This document shows positions 34,743 to 43,157 of a stretch of DNA of 64,000 bases, one piece after another. The position numbers and the translations under genes are program-made. Under the pieces are notes generated by a model. That model searched no databases and was not told where the DNA came from. It saw only the letters and a list, made by a program, of their open reading frames with translations. The stretch is taken from contig CASGBA010000005.1 of the NCBI GenBank assembly GCA_949299755.1, forward strand, positions 1-64,000. Reading direction: 5' to 3'. Numbering within the stretch: position 1 is the stretch's first letter; the number at the start of each line of letters is the position of its first letter. This stretch comes from an uncultured Treponema sp. Its GTDB lineage: Bacteria > Spirochaetota > Spirochaetia > Treponematales > Treponemataceae.

Positions 34743-36406
34743 GGGAAAAAAAACAAGAAAAAACGAAATTAAATGAAAAACCGGTTTTGTATTGTGTCAG
34801 GGGGAGAATATCCGGAATATTTCCCCCTGTACTGATTGTTTCCACTGTAATTGTTTTTTTCATGCTTTTTTTTAATCCGGAGAAGGTTCCTTATTTTCCC
34901 GGGATTATGCTGACTTTCCTTTTTTGCTTTTTTTTATTGCTATCGGTTTTTTCCCGTATGTGCGGGAAATTTCTTTTTGTAAAGGCAGATTCCTGTCCGG
35001 GATTTTTGCACCGCCATCTTCGTTTTTTTTCGTCCAAGTCATCCTTTTTTGCGGCTGTTGCGGCCGGAATCCTTTTAGCCGGTTTTGCCCTTTTCAGAAT
35101 CCACCGTGATTCCATGGCTCCTGTAACCCTCGCTTCCCTGGAAGATGTGTCCGCCGCCGGTTTCGAATTAAAGGGTGATCCCGTCCCCATGGGAAAGAAA
35201 TATTACCGGGCGGAAGCCGCTGCATCCCGCTTCTTTTATCCTGACGGAACGGAATTTTCCGCTTCTGGAAAATTCACGGTGTTTTTTCCCGTGGAAATTG
35301 TACGGGCTGCCCTGCCTGAAAACACAGCCAGAGGCCACAAACGCATTTATATTTCCGGAGGATTAAGCCTTTTATGCAATGGCAGATTTAGTACACCGGA
35401 AAAAGCGGACGGCGGTCTTTGTTTTTATGTTTCGGAATTGTCAGAGGCTGGTTTCAAGCCGGGTATCTTTGGTAAAATTCTGGAAGCTCGCAGTACATCC
35501 AGGATGAATCTTCTCAAAACCCTTTACGGATGGGGTGATGCGGGCGGCTTTTTTTTAGCCCTGTCTTCAGGTATGCGTGAATTTATGGACGAATCCATAA
35601 GCGGCATTTTCCGTCGTTCCGGGCTGTCCCACATACTTGCATTGTCCGGAATGCATTTGGGGATTATAGGCGGGGCAGTCCTGTGGATTGGAGGCAAGAC
35701 CGGCGGGAAACGTTTCGCTGTACGGGTTTCACTGCTGGTGCTGGTTTTTTTCCTGTTTTTCGCAGGGTATTCCCCCTCGTTGTTCAGGGCCTGTCTGTTT
35801 TCCCTGGCAGTAACCGCCTTACGGCGCATCGGCTTCCCTGTACGGTTTCTTCCGGTATTAGCCTGTGTTTTTTGCATCCATATTTTGATTATGCCTGCCG
35901 ACATATATTCAGTTTCTTTCCAGCTTTCTTATCTGGCTACAACAGGGATTTTTTCCGCCGGTGAATTTTTTAAGGAAGTTTTTAACGGATTTATTCCCGA
36001 AAAACTTCGTTCATCGGTTTCGGTTTCGTTGGGAGCTCAGTTCGCTGTTTTCCCGGTTTCAATGTCGGTATTCGGAATGTTTGCACCGGCAGGAATCGCA
36101 GCCGGTTTGTTACTTTCTTTTCCGGTTTCTTTCTTCCTGGTTTCAGGATTCTGCTGTTTTTTGTTTTCAGCTTTATTTCCCTGCCTATACGGCTTGTGCG
36201 GCTTTTTTATGACGGTGCAATACAAAGTGATTTACGGTGCCGCCTTGTTTTTTTCAGGTTTCCCGGTTTTGAACTCCGGGCAGTCTATCTTGTACGCACC
36301 GGCTTCAATGTGTATACTGTATTCAGTTCTTATACTTTCAGGAAGCTTTGTTTTACGTGCACTGCGTTTGAGGAGGATGATGGGTGTTGATTTTTCCGGA
36401 TTATGA
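34736..36406 (+). CDS. ComEC/Rec2-like membrane protein without the metallo-beta-lactamase domain
   Basis: The competence-domain signature is present: SGMREFMDESISGIFRRSG, then SHILALSGMHLGIIGG (HxxxSGxH), followed by about eight membrane helices. Three more helices lie in the N-terminal part, and an OB-like segment spans about 110-230. In DNA-uptake bacteria ComEC forms the inner-membrane channel for single-stranded DNA. At 556 residues this protein stops after the membrane domain and lacks the C-terminal metallo-beta-lactamase-like nuclease domain of full-length (about 750 residue) ComEC. The GTG start overlaps the upstream stop. Confidence 0.85.
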   Translation: MVGEKKQEKTKLNEKPVLYCVRGRISGIFPPVLIVSTVIVFFMLFFNPEKVPYFPGIMLTFLFCFFLLLSVFSRMCGKFLFVKADSCPGFLHRHLRFFSSKSSFFAAVAAGILLAGFALFRIHRDSMAPVTLASLEDVSAAGFELKGDPVPMGKKYYRAEAAASRFFYPDGTEFSASGKFTVFFPVEIVRAALPENTARGHKRIYISGGLSLLCNGRFSTPEKADGGLCFYVSELSEAGFKPGIFGKILEARSTSRMNLLKTLYGWGDAGGFFLALSSGMREFMDESISGIFRRSGLSHILALSGMHLGIIGGAVLWIGGKTGGKRFAVRVSLLVLVFFLFFAGYSPSLFRACLFSLAVTALRRIGFPVRFLPVLACVFCIHILIMPADIYSVSFQLSYLATTGIFSAGEFFKEVFNGFIPEKLRSSVSVSLGAQFAVFPVSMSVFGMFAPAGIAAGLLLSFPVSFFLVSGFCCFLFSALFPCLYGLCGFFMTVQYKVIYGAALFFSGFPVLNSGQSILYAPASMCILYSVLILSGSFVLRALRLRRMMGVDFSGL

Positions 36407-37280
36407 CTCACCTTCTGCTTTAAAAGCTTTCCTTGAAAGCCGCGGGATGGGAATGCAGAAAAAATTCGGGCAGAACTTTTTGATAAATGCCGGCGCCCGT
36501 AAGAAGCTTTTAGACAGCTTGAATATTAAAGCCGGGGATGAAATCTGGGAGGTAGGGCCGGGTCTTGGCGTAATGACCCGGGATCTTTTGGAAAGGGGAG
36601 GAAGGGTCACTGCATTTGAAATAGACAGGGGCTTTTGCGCCGTGTTGCGGGATTTTTTTTCCGGCAATCCGGATTTCATTCTGGTTGAGGGTGATGTGAT
36701 GAAAACCTGGAAAGAGACCGGGAAGGATTTTTTGTCCTGTTCCGTTGGTAAGCCGTTTTTTTTTGGTAATTTGCCTTACAATATAGCCGCTTCCCTTATG
36801 GCTGATTTTATTACGTCCATGTTTCTTTTTGACAGGGCTTTGGTAACCGTGCAAAAAGAAGTCGCGCTACGCATGGGGGCCGGGCCGGGTTCGGGAGATT
36901 ACTCGTCTTTTTCTGTTCTTTGTACCAGGTTTTATGATGTGAAATGTGTAATGGATTTAGCCCCTGGTAATTTTTGGCCGAGACCGAATGTTGTTTCCAG
37001 GGCTGTCCTGTTGGAAAAAAAGGCGGTGCCTGCTGTTTGTTCCGATGACAGTTTGTTTTTCGCCCTTGTCCGGGCTTTGTTTGTTTCCAGACGCAAAACA
37101 ATAAAAAACAATCTTTCCGCCTGGTTATCGACAAAAACAAAGAATGAGGTGACTGCTTGCGAAACAGCTTCCTTTATGCTTCAATATGCCGGTATTGCGC
37201 ATAATGAGAGGGCTGAGAATTTAAGCCCGGAGGTTTTTTGTTCTTTGGCCGATGCGGCTAAAGAAGCAGGATTGGGTTGA
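36384..37280 (+). CDS. rsmA: 16S rRNA dimethyladenosine transferase RsmA (KsgA)
   Basis: RsmA dimethylates A1518 and A1519 of 16S rRNA. KKFGQNFLINAGARKKLLDSL, IWEVGPGLGVMTRDLLERGG (SAM motif I), the catalytic NLPYNIAASLM and FWPRPNVVSRAVLLE are all family hallmarks. The GTG start at 36384 has AGGAGGA about 7 bases upstream and overlaps the end of the ComEC-like gene. It has 298 residues. The C-terminal domain is normal. Confidence 0.95.
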   Translation: MLIFPDYDSPSALKAFLESRGMGMQKKFGQNFLINAGARKKLLDSLNIKAGDEIWEVGPGLGVMTRDLLERGGRVTAFEIDRGFCAVLRDFFSGNPDFILVEGDVMKTWKETGKDFLSCSVGKPFFFGNLPYNIAASLMADFITSMFLFDRALVTVQKEVALRMGAGPGSGDYSSFSVLCTRFYDVKCVMDLAPGNFWPRPNVVSRAVLLEKKAVPAVCSDDSLFFALVRALFVSRRKTIKNNLSAWLSTKTKNEVTACETASFMLQYAGIAHNERAENLSPEVFCSLADAAKEAGLG

Positions 37281-37313
37281 TTATAAAATCATTCGGAAAT
37301 TTGGAAGATTAAA

Positions 37314-38012
37314 ATGAATGCAGGGATAAAAGAAAAACTCCAGATAATTATGTCGGAAATTGACAATGCGGTTTCCCGTTCCGGAAGACAAGCCGGTGCG
37401 GTAAAATTAGTGGCTGTCAGCAAATTTCATCCCCAGGAAGCCGTAAAGGAGGTTTTTTCCGCCGGACAGACCTTGTTCGGGGAAAACCGGGTACAGGAAG
37501 CCACTGAAAAATTCACCCCCCTTATACGGGAGTGTCCGGGTATTTCCCTTCACTTGATAGGTTCCCTTCAGAGAAATAAGGTAAAGCGTATTCTACCGCT
37601 GGTGTCCTGCATCCAGTCATTGGACAGGCTTGAATTGCTCTTGGAAATTGAAAAACAGGCTGCCGTCATCGGTAAAAAGATCGATGTGCTGTTTGAAATT
37701 CATACCGGGGAGCAGTCCAAATCCGGCTATGCAGATGATGCCTCTCTATTTGAATCCGTTGATGCCTTGGCTGACTGCCCCCATGTTGTATGCCGCGGGT
37801 TGATGACCATGGCGCCTTTTACTGACAATGAATCGGAAATCAGGGCCTCATTCAAGAAATTGCGGACAATCCAGTGTGAATGCGTGAAAAGGTATCCGGA
37901 TTTGGACTTTTCGGAATTGTCCATGGGGATGTCCTCCGATTTCAAAATAGCCGTGGAAGAGGGCTCCACCATGGTCAGGATAGGGACAGCGATTTTCGGA
38001 GAAAGGGTATGA
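37314..38012 (+). CDS. YggS-family PLP-binding protein
   Basis: This non-enzymatic carrier binds pyridoxal phosphate and keeps PLP and amino-acid pools in balance. The PLP lysine lies in LVAVSKFHP. FGENRVQEATEKF, HLIGSLQRNKVKRIL, CRGLMTMAPF and ELSMGMSSDFKIAVEEGSTMVRIG are the usual strands of the TIM-barrel fold. It has 232 residues. The stop overlaps the next start (ATGA). Confidence 0.94.
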   Translation: MNAGIKEKLQIIMSEIDNAVSRSGRQAGAVKLVAVSKFHPQEAVKEVFSAGQTLFGENRVQEATEKFTPLIRECPGISLHLIGSLQRNKVKRILPLVSCIQSLDRLELLLEIEKQAAVIGKKIDVLFEIHTGEQSKSGYADDASLFESVDALADCPHVVCRGLMTMAPFTDNESEIRASFKKLRTIQCECVKRYPDLDFSELSMGMSSDFKIAVEEGSTMVRIGTAIFGERV

Positions 38013-38572
38013 CTCCCCGGTTTACAAGGTTAATGTCCCTTGTCCTTTTTTTTGCATTGTCCGCCTGTTTAGTGTTCCCCGCAAATACCGGAACCGGTGA
38101 AGAGGAATATGAGCCTTATTCCGGAGATGAATTCAATCCGGTCTTGAAGGATATCAGGCGGGCGGAAATCATAGCCTTCGGATCTTTCCCTTTTGTGGTG
38201 TTTTTTTCAACCGTGTATTATGATGTGTACCGGTATTTTTCCCACAATATGCAGGACGCATATTTACCATGGCCTTTTAAAGATGCGTCAACAGCGGTTT
38301 CTGTTTCCGAAAATGAACAGAAAATGCTGTTGTTCACTTCAATGGGAATTTCTGTTGGAATCGCTCTTTTTGATTTTGTTTTCCGCACTGTGTTCCGCAA
38401 CATGAAAGAAAAAAAAGCGGAGGAGGAAGCCAGGGAAAATATTCATCCCATACAAATAAGGCCCCTGATACGTGCCAAAGATGAAAGCATTTATCCTCAA
38501 CCTCCGGTGCCGGATTCCGTTCCTGAAAACTCAATCCAAATAACCTCCGGCGCCGGAGACAGTGCCAGTTAA
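38009..38572 (+). CDS. Membrane protein of unknown function
   Basis: The start at 38009 overlaps the YggS stop as ATGA. A longer open frame upstream lies inside the YggS gene. The 187 residues have a signal-like helix at 8-25 (MSLVLFFALSACLVFP), a hydrophobic stretch at about 55-72 and another at about 108-130. Charged regions between them and a cytoplasmic Lys/Glu-rich tail follow. No domain is recognised. It sits between YggS and a pseudouridine synthase and ends one base before the next ATG. Confidence 0.7.
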   Translation: MTPRFTRLMSLVLFFALSACLVFPANTGTGEEEYEPYSGDEFNPVLKDIRRAEIIAFGSFPFVVFFSTVYYDVYRYFSHNMQDAYLPWPFKDASTAVSVSENEQKMLLFTSMGISVGIALFDFVFRTVFRNMKEKKAEEEARENIHPIQIRPLIRAKDESIYPQPPVPDSVPENSIQITSGAGDSAS

Positions 38573-38573
38573 A

Positions 38574-39509
38574 ATGATGGAAAATACAATCACAGTCAAA
38601 CTTGATGGCAAACCTGGAGAGCGCCTTGATAAATATTGCTCGGAATTCTGCGGCATAACCCGTTCCCGGTTAAAAAACGGTGCGGACAGCATATATGTGA
38701 ACGGTGTTCCGGCGAAGCTTTCAAAGATTGTCAAACCCGGGGATGTAATTTCTTTCAGGTGGGAGGATCCTGTTCCGGATGATATTAAACCTGAAAATAT
38801 TCCTCTGGATATTTTGTTTGAGGATTCAAATGTTACGGTTGTCAATAAAAAACAGGGGATGGTGACCCATCCTGGTGCCGGAAATTGGAACGGAACCCTT
38901 GTCAATGCTCTTTTGTTTCATTGGGGTAGGGATGTATCATCTGCAACAGTATCCCTGCGGCCGGGAATTGTCCACAGACTTGATAAGGACACATCGGGTG
39001 TGATTATAACAGCCCGCAATCCTGAAACAGAAAGTTTCCTCCAAAATGAATTTAAATCCAGACGTGTGAAAAAAATTTATGCCGCTGTATTATGTGGTTT
39101 GCCTCCGGCGCAACAGGGGGTTGTGGAAACTTTTATAATGCGTGATCCGAAAAACAGAATGCGTTTTGTATGTACAACTGACTCTTCAAAGGGAAAATAC
39201 GCCAAAACAGCCTACAAGGTCATATACTGGAATCCTGAAGAGAACCTTTCATTTGTTGTTTTCAGAATTTACACAGGAAGAACCCATCAAATAAGGGTTC
39301 ACAGCCGTTTCCTTGGATGTCCCGTTCTCGGGGACTCTTTGTACGGAAAGAAAAATAAAATCCCCGGGGAAAATACCCTGATGCTTCATGCTATGTATTT
39401 GAAGATAAAAATCCCCGGGAAGCAGGAACCGGTTGTTTTCCGGGCGCCGCTTCCACAAAGGTTCAAGGAAATATTGAAGTCATTGAAGGACTGCGGGAAA
39501 GGGATATAA
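38574..39509 (+). CDS. RluA-family pseudouridine synthase, RluD-like
   Basis: The 311-residue protein has an N-terminal S4 RNA-binding domain (GERLDKYCSEFCGITRSRLKNG, part of residues 15-70). The synthase domain has the catalytic Asp in GIVHRLDKDTSGVIITAR, and YTGRTHQIRVHSRFLGCPVLGDSLYG is present. It is likely to modify 23S rRNA (RluD-like), but the exact site is not fixed by sequence. ATG 38574 is taken; 38577 and a GTG at 38562 are possible. Confidence 0.92.
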   Translation: MMENTITVKLDGKPGERLDKYCSEFCGITRSRLKNGADSIYVNGVPAKLSKIVKPGDVISFRWEDPVPDDIKPENIPLDILFEDSNVTVVNKKQGMVTHPGAGNWNGTLVNALLFHWGRDVSSATVSLRPGIVHRLDKDTSGVIITARNPETESFLQNEFKSRRVKKIYAAVLCGLPPAQQGVVETFIMRDPKNRMRFVCTTDSSKGKYAKTAYKVIYWNPEENLSFVVFRIYTGRTHQIRVHSRFLGCPVLGDSLYGKKNKIPGENTLMLHAMYLKIKIPGKQEPVVFRAPLPQRFKEILKSLKDCGKGI

Positions 39510-39512
39510 AAG

Positions 39513-40331
39513 ATGGTATTTGAAAATTCCTCCTCGGAAGAATTCAACAAATATTTTTACCGGGCTGAACCTGAGGTTCTCTATGATACCGGGAGCTTCT
39601 CTATTTTATGGAAACCCCACAATATGCCCTGTGCCCCTTTACGGGAAAATGAAAATGGTACCCTTTTATCCTGGTATCTCTATCAATCCGGTGTTTCTGA
39701 GGGGGCGGGGTCAGTCGCCGGGAAAAAAACTGTGGAACGGGGTCTGTTGCACCGGCTGGATACCCCAACAGCAGGACTGGTCCTGATTGCTAAAAAACAG
39801 GAAAGCTTTGATTTTTTGTCAAATGCGCAAAAGGCCGGAATGTTTCAAAAAACCTATAAAGCTTTTTGCGTTGGAAACGATGCTATAAATTGTTTCATGA
39901 AACCGGTTGTCCCCGTTGAAAAAGAATTGTTTCCACTCTGTGACTTTCCTGTTTTTGTTGAATCCCAATTCAGGGCTTTCGGGCCTGGAGGAAGGGAAGT
40001 GAGGCCAGTTTTCCCTTCTTCCAGACATTGGGAACCCGGTTGTAACCGGAATTACCGTACAGAAATTCAAAATGTCATGGAATCCGCGGGCACAGGATGC
40101 TGTAGTTTCATTTGCTCTCTGTCAAAGGGTTTCCGTCATCAGGTAAGAAGCCATCTGGCCGCCTGTGGTTTTCCCATTTGTGGTGACAGGCTTTACAATC
40201 CTTTTTGCAGGCTTTGTGGTACCAGCTCTTGTTGTATGCAGTTTTTTGCTGTTTCCCTCAGCTTTCCGGATCCTGACGGGAAGGGGACAATAATTTTTTC
40301 ACTTCCGCCAACAGATAAAACGAGCCTGTAA
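39513..40331 (+). CDS. RluA-family pseudouridine synthase without S4 domain
   Basis: This is a second RluA-type synthase directly after the first. The catalytic segment is GLLHRLDTPTAGLVLIAKK. The later GFRHQVRSHLAACGFPICGDRLYN matches the family. There is no S4 domain. The middle (about residues 125-205) is divergent and Cys-rich near the end (CRLCGTSSCC), where metal binding is conceivable. It has 272 residues. Its 3' end overlaps folC on the other strand by 74 bases. The substrate (rRNA or tRNA) is unknown. Confidence 0.88.
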   Translation: MVFENSSSEEFNKYFYRAEPEVLYDTGSFSILWKPHNMPCAPLRENENGTLLSWYLYQSGVSEGAGSVAGKKTVERGLLHRLDTPTAGLVLIAKKQESFDFLSNAQKAGMFQKTYKAFCVGNDAINCFMKPVVPVEKELFPLCDFPVFVESQFRAFGPGGREVRPVFPSSRHWEPGCNRNYRTEIQNVMESAGTGCCSFICSLSKGFRHQVRSHLAACGFPICGDRLYNPFCRLCGTSSCCMQFFAVSLSFPDPDGKGTIIFSLPPTDKTSL

Positions 40332-41625
40332 TAAGTAGAGACGCATTTTCCTTTTTTGCGATTTCCAAGGCATTTAATATTGCAGTCCCGTATTCCGGGA
40401 TAATTTCGGGCAGGCTGCCGTCTGTAGTTCTGCAATTTTTTTTGAAAGCTTTTTCCGCTTCTGTAATATTGCTTTCCTTTTTACATCCTGGTTTTGTTAT
40501 TATGATACGGGAAAAAAGGCTGTCTGTTTGTTTTGAAATATTTTCCACGTTTTTATCCGCTGCGCAGGCAAATAACAAATGGGCTTTTCCAGGATAAAGC
40601 TTGAAAAAGGATTTTAAGGTTCCGTGGATACTGTTTTCTGTGTGGGCGCCGTCAAGAACAACGGGGATGCCTAAATCCATTATTTCAAAACGCCCTGGGA
40701 TAAAACATTCCGAAAGGGCTTTTTCTATGACTTTTTCTTCTATTTCCGGAATGATTGTTTTTAAGGCGTAGGCCGCAAGAACCGCATTTTCTGCCTGTAT
40801 TTCCGGCAGCATTTTAAGGTTGAATGAAAGCGGTCTTTTGAATGAGGCGCCTCCAGGTATGCTTTTAAATCCAGCTTTTACAGACAAGGAGGTCCCTTCA
40901 TAAACAGTGTCAAGAAAATCCAGGACTTCGTCCATAAAAAAAACAGGACTGGACATTTGATAGGCTTTTTTTAAAAAAACATCTTTTACTTCCTGGTTTT
41001 GTTTGGAAATGAATACGGGAATTCCTGGTTTGATTATACCGGCTTTTTCTCCTGCAATTTCTTTTTTTGTGTTGCCCAGATATCCCGTGTGTTCAAGCTC
41101 AATGGTGGTTATAATACACGCTTCCGGTTTCAGTACATTTGTGGCGTCAAGTCTTCCGCCTAATCCGGTTTCAAAAACCGCCCAGGGTAAACCTGCTGTT
41201 TTGAATGTCAGCATGGCAAACAGGGTTACAAGCTCAAACCAGGATGGAGCCTTCCCTCCTGGAATTAAACCGGGAACTATGGAGTTAACCCGGGAAACAA
41301 GATAATCTGCGGCCTGACCGTAAATTTCCTCCGTAAAAAAACCTCCGGGACCTGTTATCCGTTCCCTGAAATCCGATATATGGGGTGATGTATAAAGACC
41401 GGAAGGTTTCCCCGATTCCGTCAGTATTCGTGCGGCTATGGTTGATACAGAGCCTTTCCCTTTGGAACCGGCCGTATGTACGGATTTAAAGCTGTTTTGG
41501 GGCATTCCCAGTCTTTTGACCAGAAAAACCATTGTGTCAAGGGAAAATCCTTCCGTATTGGTTGTGTGCTCATAATTAATATAATTCGTCAACCAATCGG
41601 AAAATAAATCTGTCTGTTTTACCAT
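40258..41625 (-). CDS. folC: Folylpolyglutamate synthase / dihydrofolate synthase
   Basis: This is a Mur-ligase-fold enzyme that adds Glu to folates, and in many bacteria to dihydropteroate as well. KSVHTAGSKGKGSVSTIAARIL is the P-loop region. GLYTSPHISDFRERI, FETGLGGRLDATNVLKPEACIITTIELEH and VVLDGAHTENS are the standard family stretches. It has 455 residues. No ribosome site precedes the ATG, and a promoter -10 box ends 6 bases before it, so a leaderless message is possible. It is divergent from murC. Confidence 0.94.
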   Translation of the reverse strand: MVKQTDLFSDWLTNYINYEHTTNTEGFSLDTMVFLVKRLGMPQNSFKSVHTAGSKGKGSVSTIAARILTESGKPSGLYTSPHISDFRERITGPGGFFTEEIYGQAADYLVSRVNSIVPGLIPGGKAPSWFELVTLFAMLTFKTAGLPWAVFETGLGGRLDATNVLKPEACIITTIELEHTGYLGNTKKEIAGEKAGIIKPGIPVFISKQNQEVKDVFLKKAYQMSSPVFFMDEVLDFLDTVYEGTSLSVKAGFKSIPGGASFKRPLSFNLKMLPEIQAENAVLAAYALKTIIPEIEEKVIEKALSECFIPGRFEIMDLGIPVVLDGAHTENSIHGTLKSFFKLYPGKAHLLFACAADKNVENISKQTDSLFSRIIITKPGCKKESNITEAEKAFKKNCRTTDGSLPEIIPEYGTAILNALEIAKKENASLLITGSFYLLAEVKKLLSPSRQDPES

Positions 41626-41631
41626 GAGTTG

Positions 41632-41660
41632 ATTATGGCGTAAATCCTGCTTGTCGTAAA
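41632..41660 (-). promoter_or_regulatory. Predicted folC promoter (TTTACG-17-CATAAT), leaderless layout
   Basis: On the minus strand TTTACG (41660-41655) and CATAAT (41637-41632) are 17 bases apart. Six bases separate the -10 box from the ATG, so the predicted transcript starts on the start codon. The -35 overlaps that of murC. Confidence 0.6.
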
Positions 41661-41679
41661 GCAGTCGATACGGTAGAAT
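41651..41679 (+). promoter_or_regulatory. Predicted murC promoter (TTGTCG-17-TAGAAT), near-leaderless
   Basis: TTGTCG (41651-41656) and TAGAAT (41674-41679) have a 17-base spacer. Eight bases separate the -10 box from the murC ATG. The AAGGA there is too close to the ATG for ordinary Shine-Dalgarno use. Confidence 0.6.
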
Positions 41680-41687
41680 AAAAAGGA

Positions 41688-43157
41688 ATGGAAACTTTTT
41701 CTTTGCCGGAGAATCTGTCCGGATTTAATATTCATATGGTCGGCATTAAAGGTACCGGTATGGCGGCTCTGGCGGAGCTTTTAACCCACGATGGCGCTGT
41801 CATAACAGGAAGCGATGTTCCTGATAAATTTTATACCGACGACATTCTCAAAGCGATTGGCATATCACCTGCATGCGGGTTTGATGCCTCCCATATTCCG
41901 GAAAATACGGAGCTGGTGATTTATTCTTCTGCCTACTCAAAAGATGTGAATCCTGAGCTTGTTGCAGCGGCGGAAAGGCATCTCCCAATGCTGCTGTATA
42001 CGGAGGCTTTGGGCCAGTTTTCTTCCAGATCCTTTTCGATAGGGATATCCGGGGTTCATGGAAAAACTACGGTTTCAGGGATGACAGGCTCTGTTTTTAA
42101 AGCCTTTAACCTTGATTCATCCGTATTGGCTGGCAGTGCAATTTCTTCTTTCGGTGGAAAATGTACAATGATAAACGGTTCAAAATATTTCGCCGCTGAA
42201 ACATGTGAGTACCAGAAACATTTCCTTTCCTTTCATCCTTCAAAAATAATTTTAACCGGGATTGAATGTGACCATCAGGATTTTTACCCTACCTATGAAT
42301 CCATTTTTTCCGCTTTTGTTCAATATATAAATCTTCTGCCTCATTTTGGTGAATTGATTTATTGTGCCGATAATCCCGGAGCAAAAGATGCCGCTCAAAT
42401 AACTTTCTCAGGCCGCCCCGATATTGTTTTCACCGGATACGGAGAAACTGCCTCCGGTCCTTTTAAGCTTTCCTTTTTGGGGGTCCGTAACGGACGGCAA
42501 TTTTTTTCATTAAAAGGATTGCCCGGAGAATTCAGCTTGCGTATACCAGGACGGCATAACGTTCTCAATGCCTGTGCCGTCTGTGCTTTGATTGTTTCAA
42601 TAATAAAGAAAGAAAAAGGGGAGTTTACTTTTGCGGATGCAGGGAAACTCAGAGAGGCTTTGGCGTCCTATTCCGGTTCAAAACGCCGGGCCGAAATTGT
42701 CGGAGAGGAAGCCGGTATCCTTGTTATTGATGATTATGCCCATCATCCGACAGCAGTGTCTTCCACTTTGGCCGGTTTCCGGGAATTTTACCCGGGAAGA
42801 CGCATAGTTGTGGATTTCATGTCGCATACATACAGCAGAACCGCTGCCTTGTTACGGGAATTTTCAAAATCTTTCCAGTCCGCAGACGAGGTTATCCTGC
42901 ATAAAATTTATCCTTCCGCCAGGGAGAAATTTGACGGAACTGTTACAGGAAAAACCTTGTTTGACGCGGTAAAGCAAAACCATAAAAATGTCCGTTATTT
43001 TGAAGAACCTTTGGAAGCCAGAAATTATCTTTCAACAAGCCTGAAACCAGGTGATGTTTTCATAACTATGGGGGCAGGAGACAACTGGAAACTTGGACTC
43101 GCAGTGCTGGAGGATTTAAAATTGCGGGAAAACAAAAAAAGCAGGAAGCAAAAATGA
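41688..43157 (+). CDS. murC: UDP-N-acetylmuramate--L-alanine ligase
   Basis: MurC adds the first amino acid of the peptidoglycan stem peptide. MVGIKGTGMAALAELL is the N-terminal UDP-binding Rossmann start. GISGVHGKTTVSGMTG is the ATP P-loop, FAAETCEYQKHFL and IDDYAHHPTAVSSTL are Mur-ligase motifs, and the C-terminus contains FMSHTYSRTAALLREF. It has 489 residues. It overlaps yicC by 4 bases. Confidence 0.95.
   Translation: METFSLPENLSGFNIHMVGIKGTGMAALAELLTHDGAVITGSDVPDKFYTDDILKAIGISPACGFDASHIPENTELVIYSSAYSKDVNPELVAAAERHLPMLLYTEALGQFSSRSFSIGISGVHGKTTVSGMTGSVFKAFNLDSSVLAGSAISSFGGKCTMINGSKYFAAETCEYQKHFLSFHPSKIILTGIECDHQDFYPTYESIFSAFVQYINLLPHFGELIYCADNPGAKDAAQITFSGRPDIVFTGYGETASGPFKLSFLGVRNGRQFFSLKGLPGEFSLRIPGRHNVLNACAVCALIVSIIKKEKGEFTFADAGKLREALASYSGSKRRAEIVGEEAGILVIDDYAHHPTAVSSTLAGFREFYPGRRIVVDFMSHTYSRTAALLREFSKSFQSADEVILHKIYPSAREKFDGTVTGKTLFDAVKQNHKNVRYFEEPLEARNYLSTSLKPGDVFITMGAGDNWKLGLAVLEDLKLRENKKSRKQK

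Noticed and set aside
34736-36406. Frameshift that would remove the ComEC nuclease domain
   Set aside because: The following DNA codes directly for rsmA with an overlapping start, so there is no room or remnant for a lost domain.
38009-38572. Toxin or antitoxin reading for small unknown genes
   Set aside because: The small unknown genes have signal peptides or membrane helices and sit in conserved housekeeping runs. None has a toxin-antitoxin pair layout.
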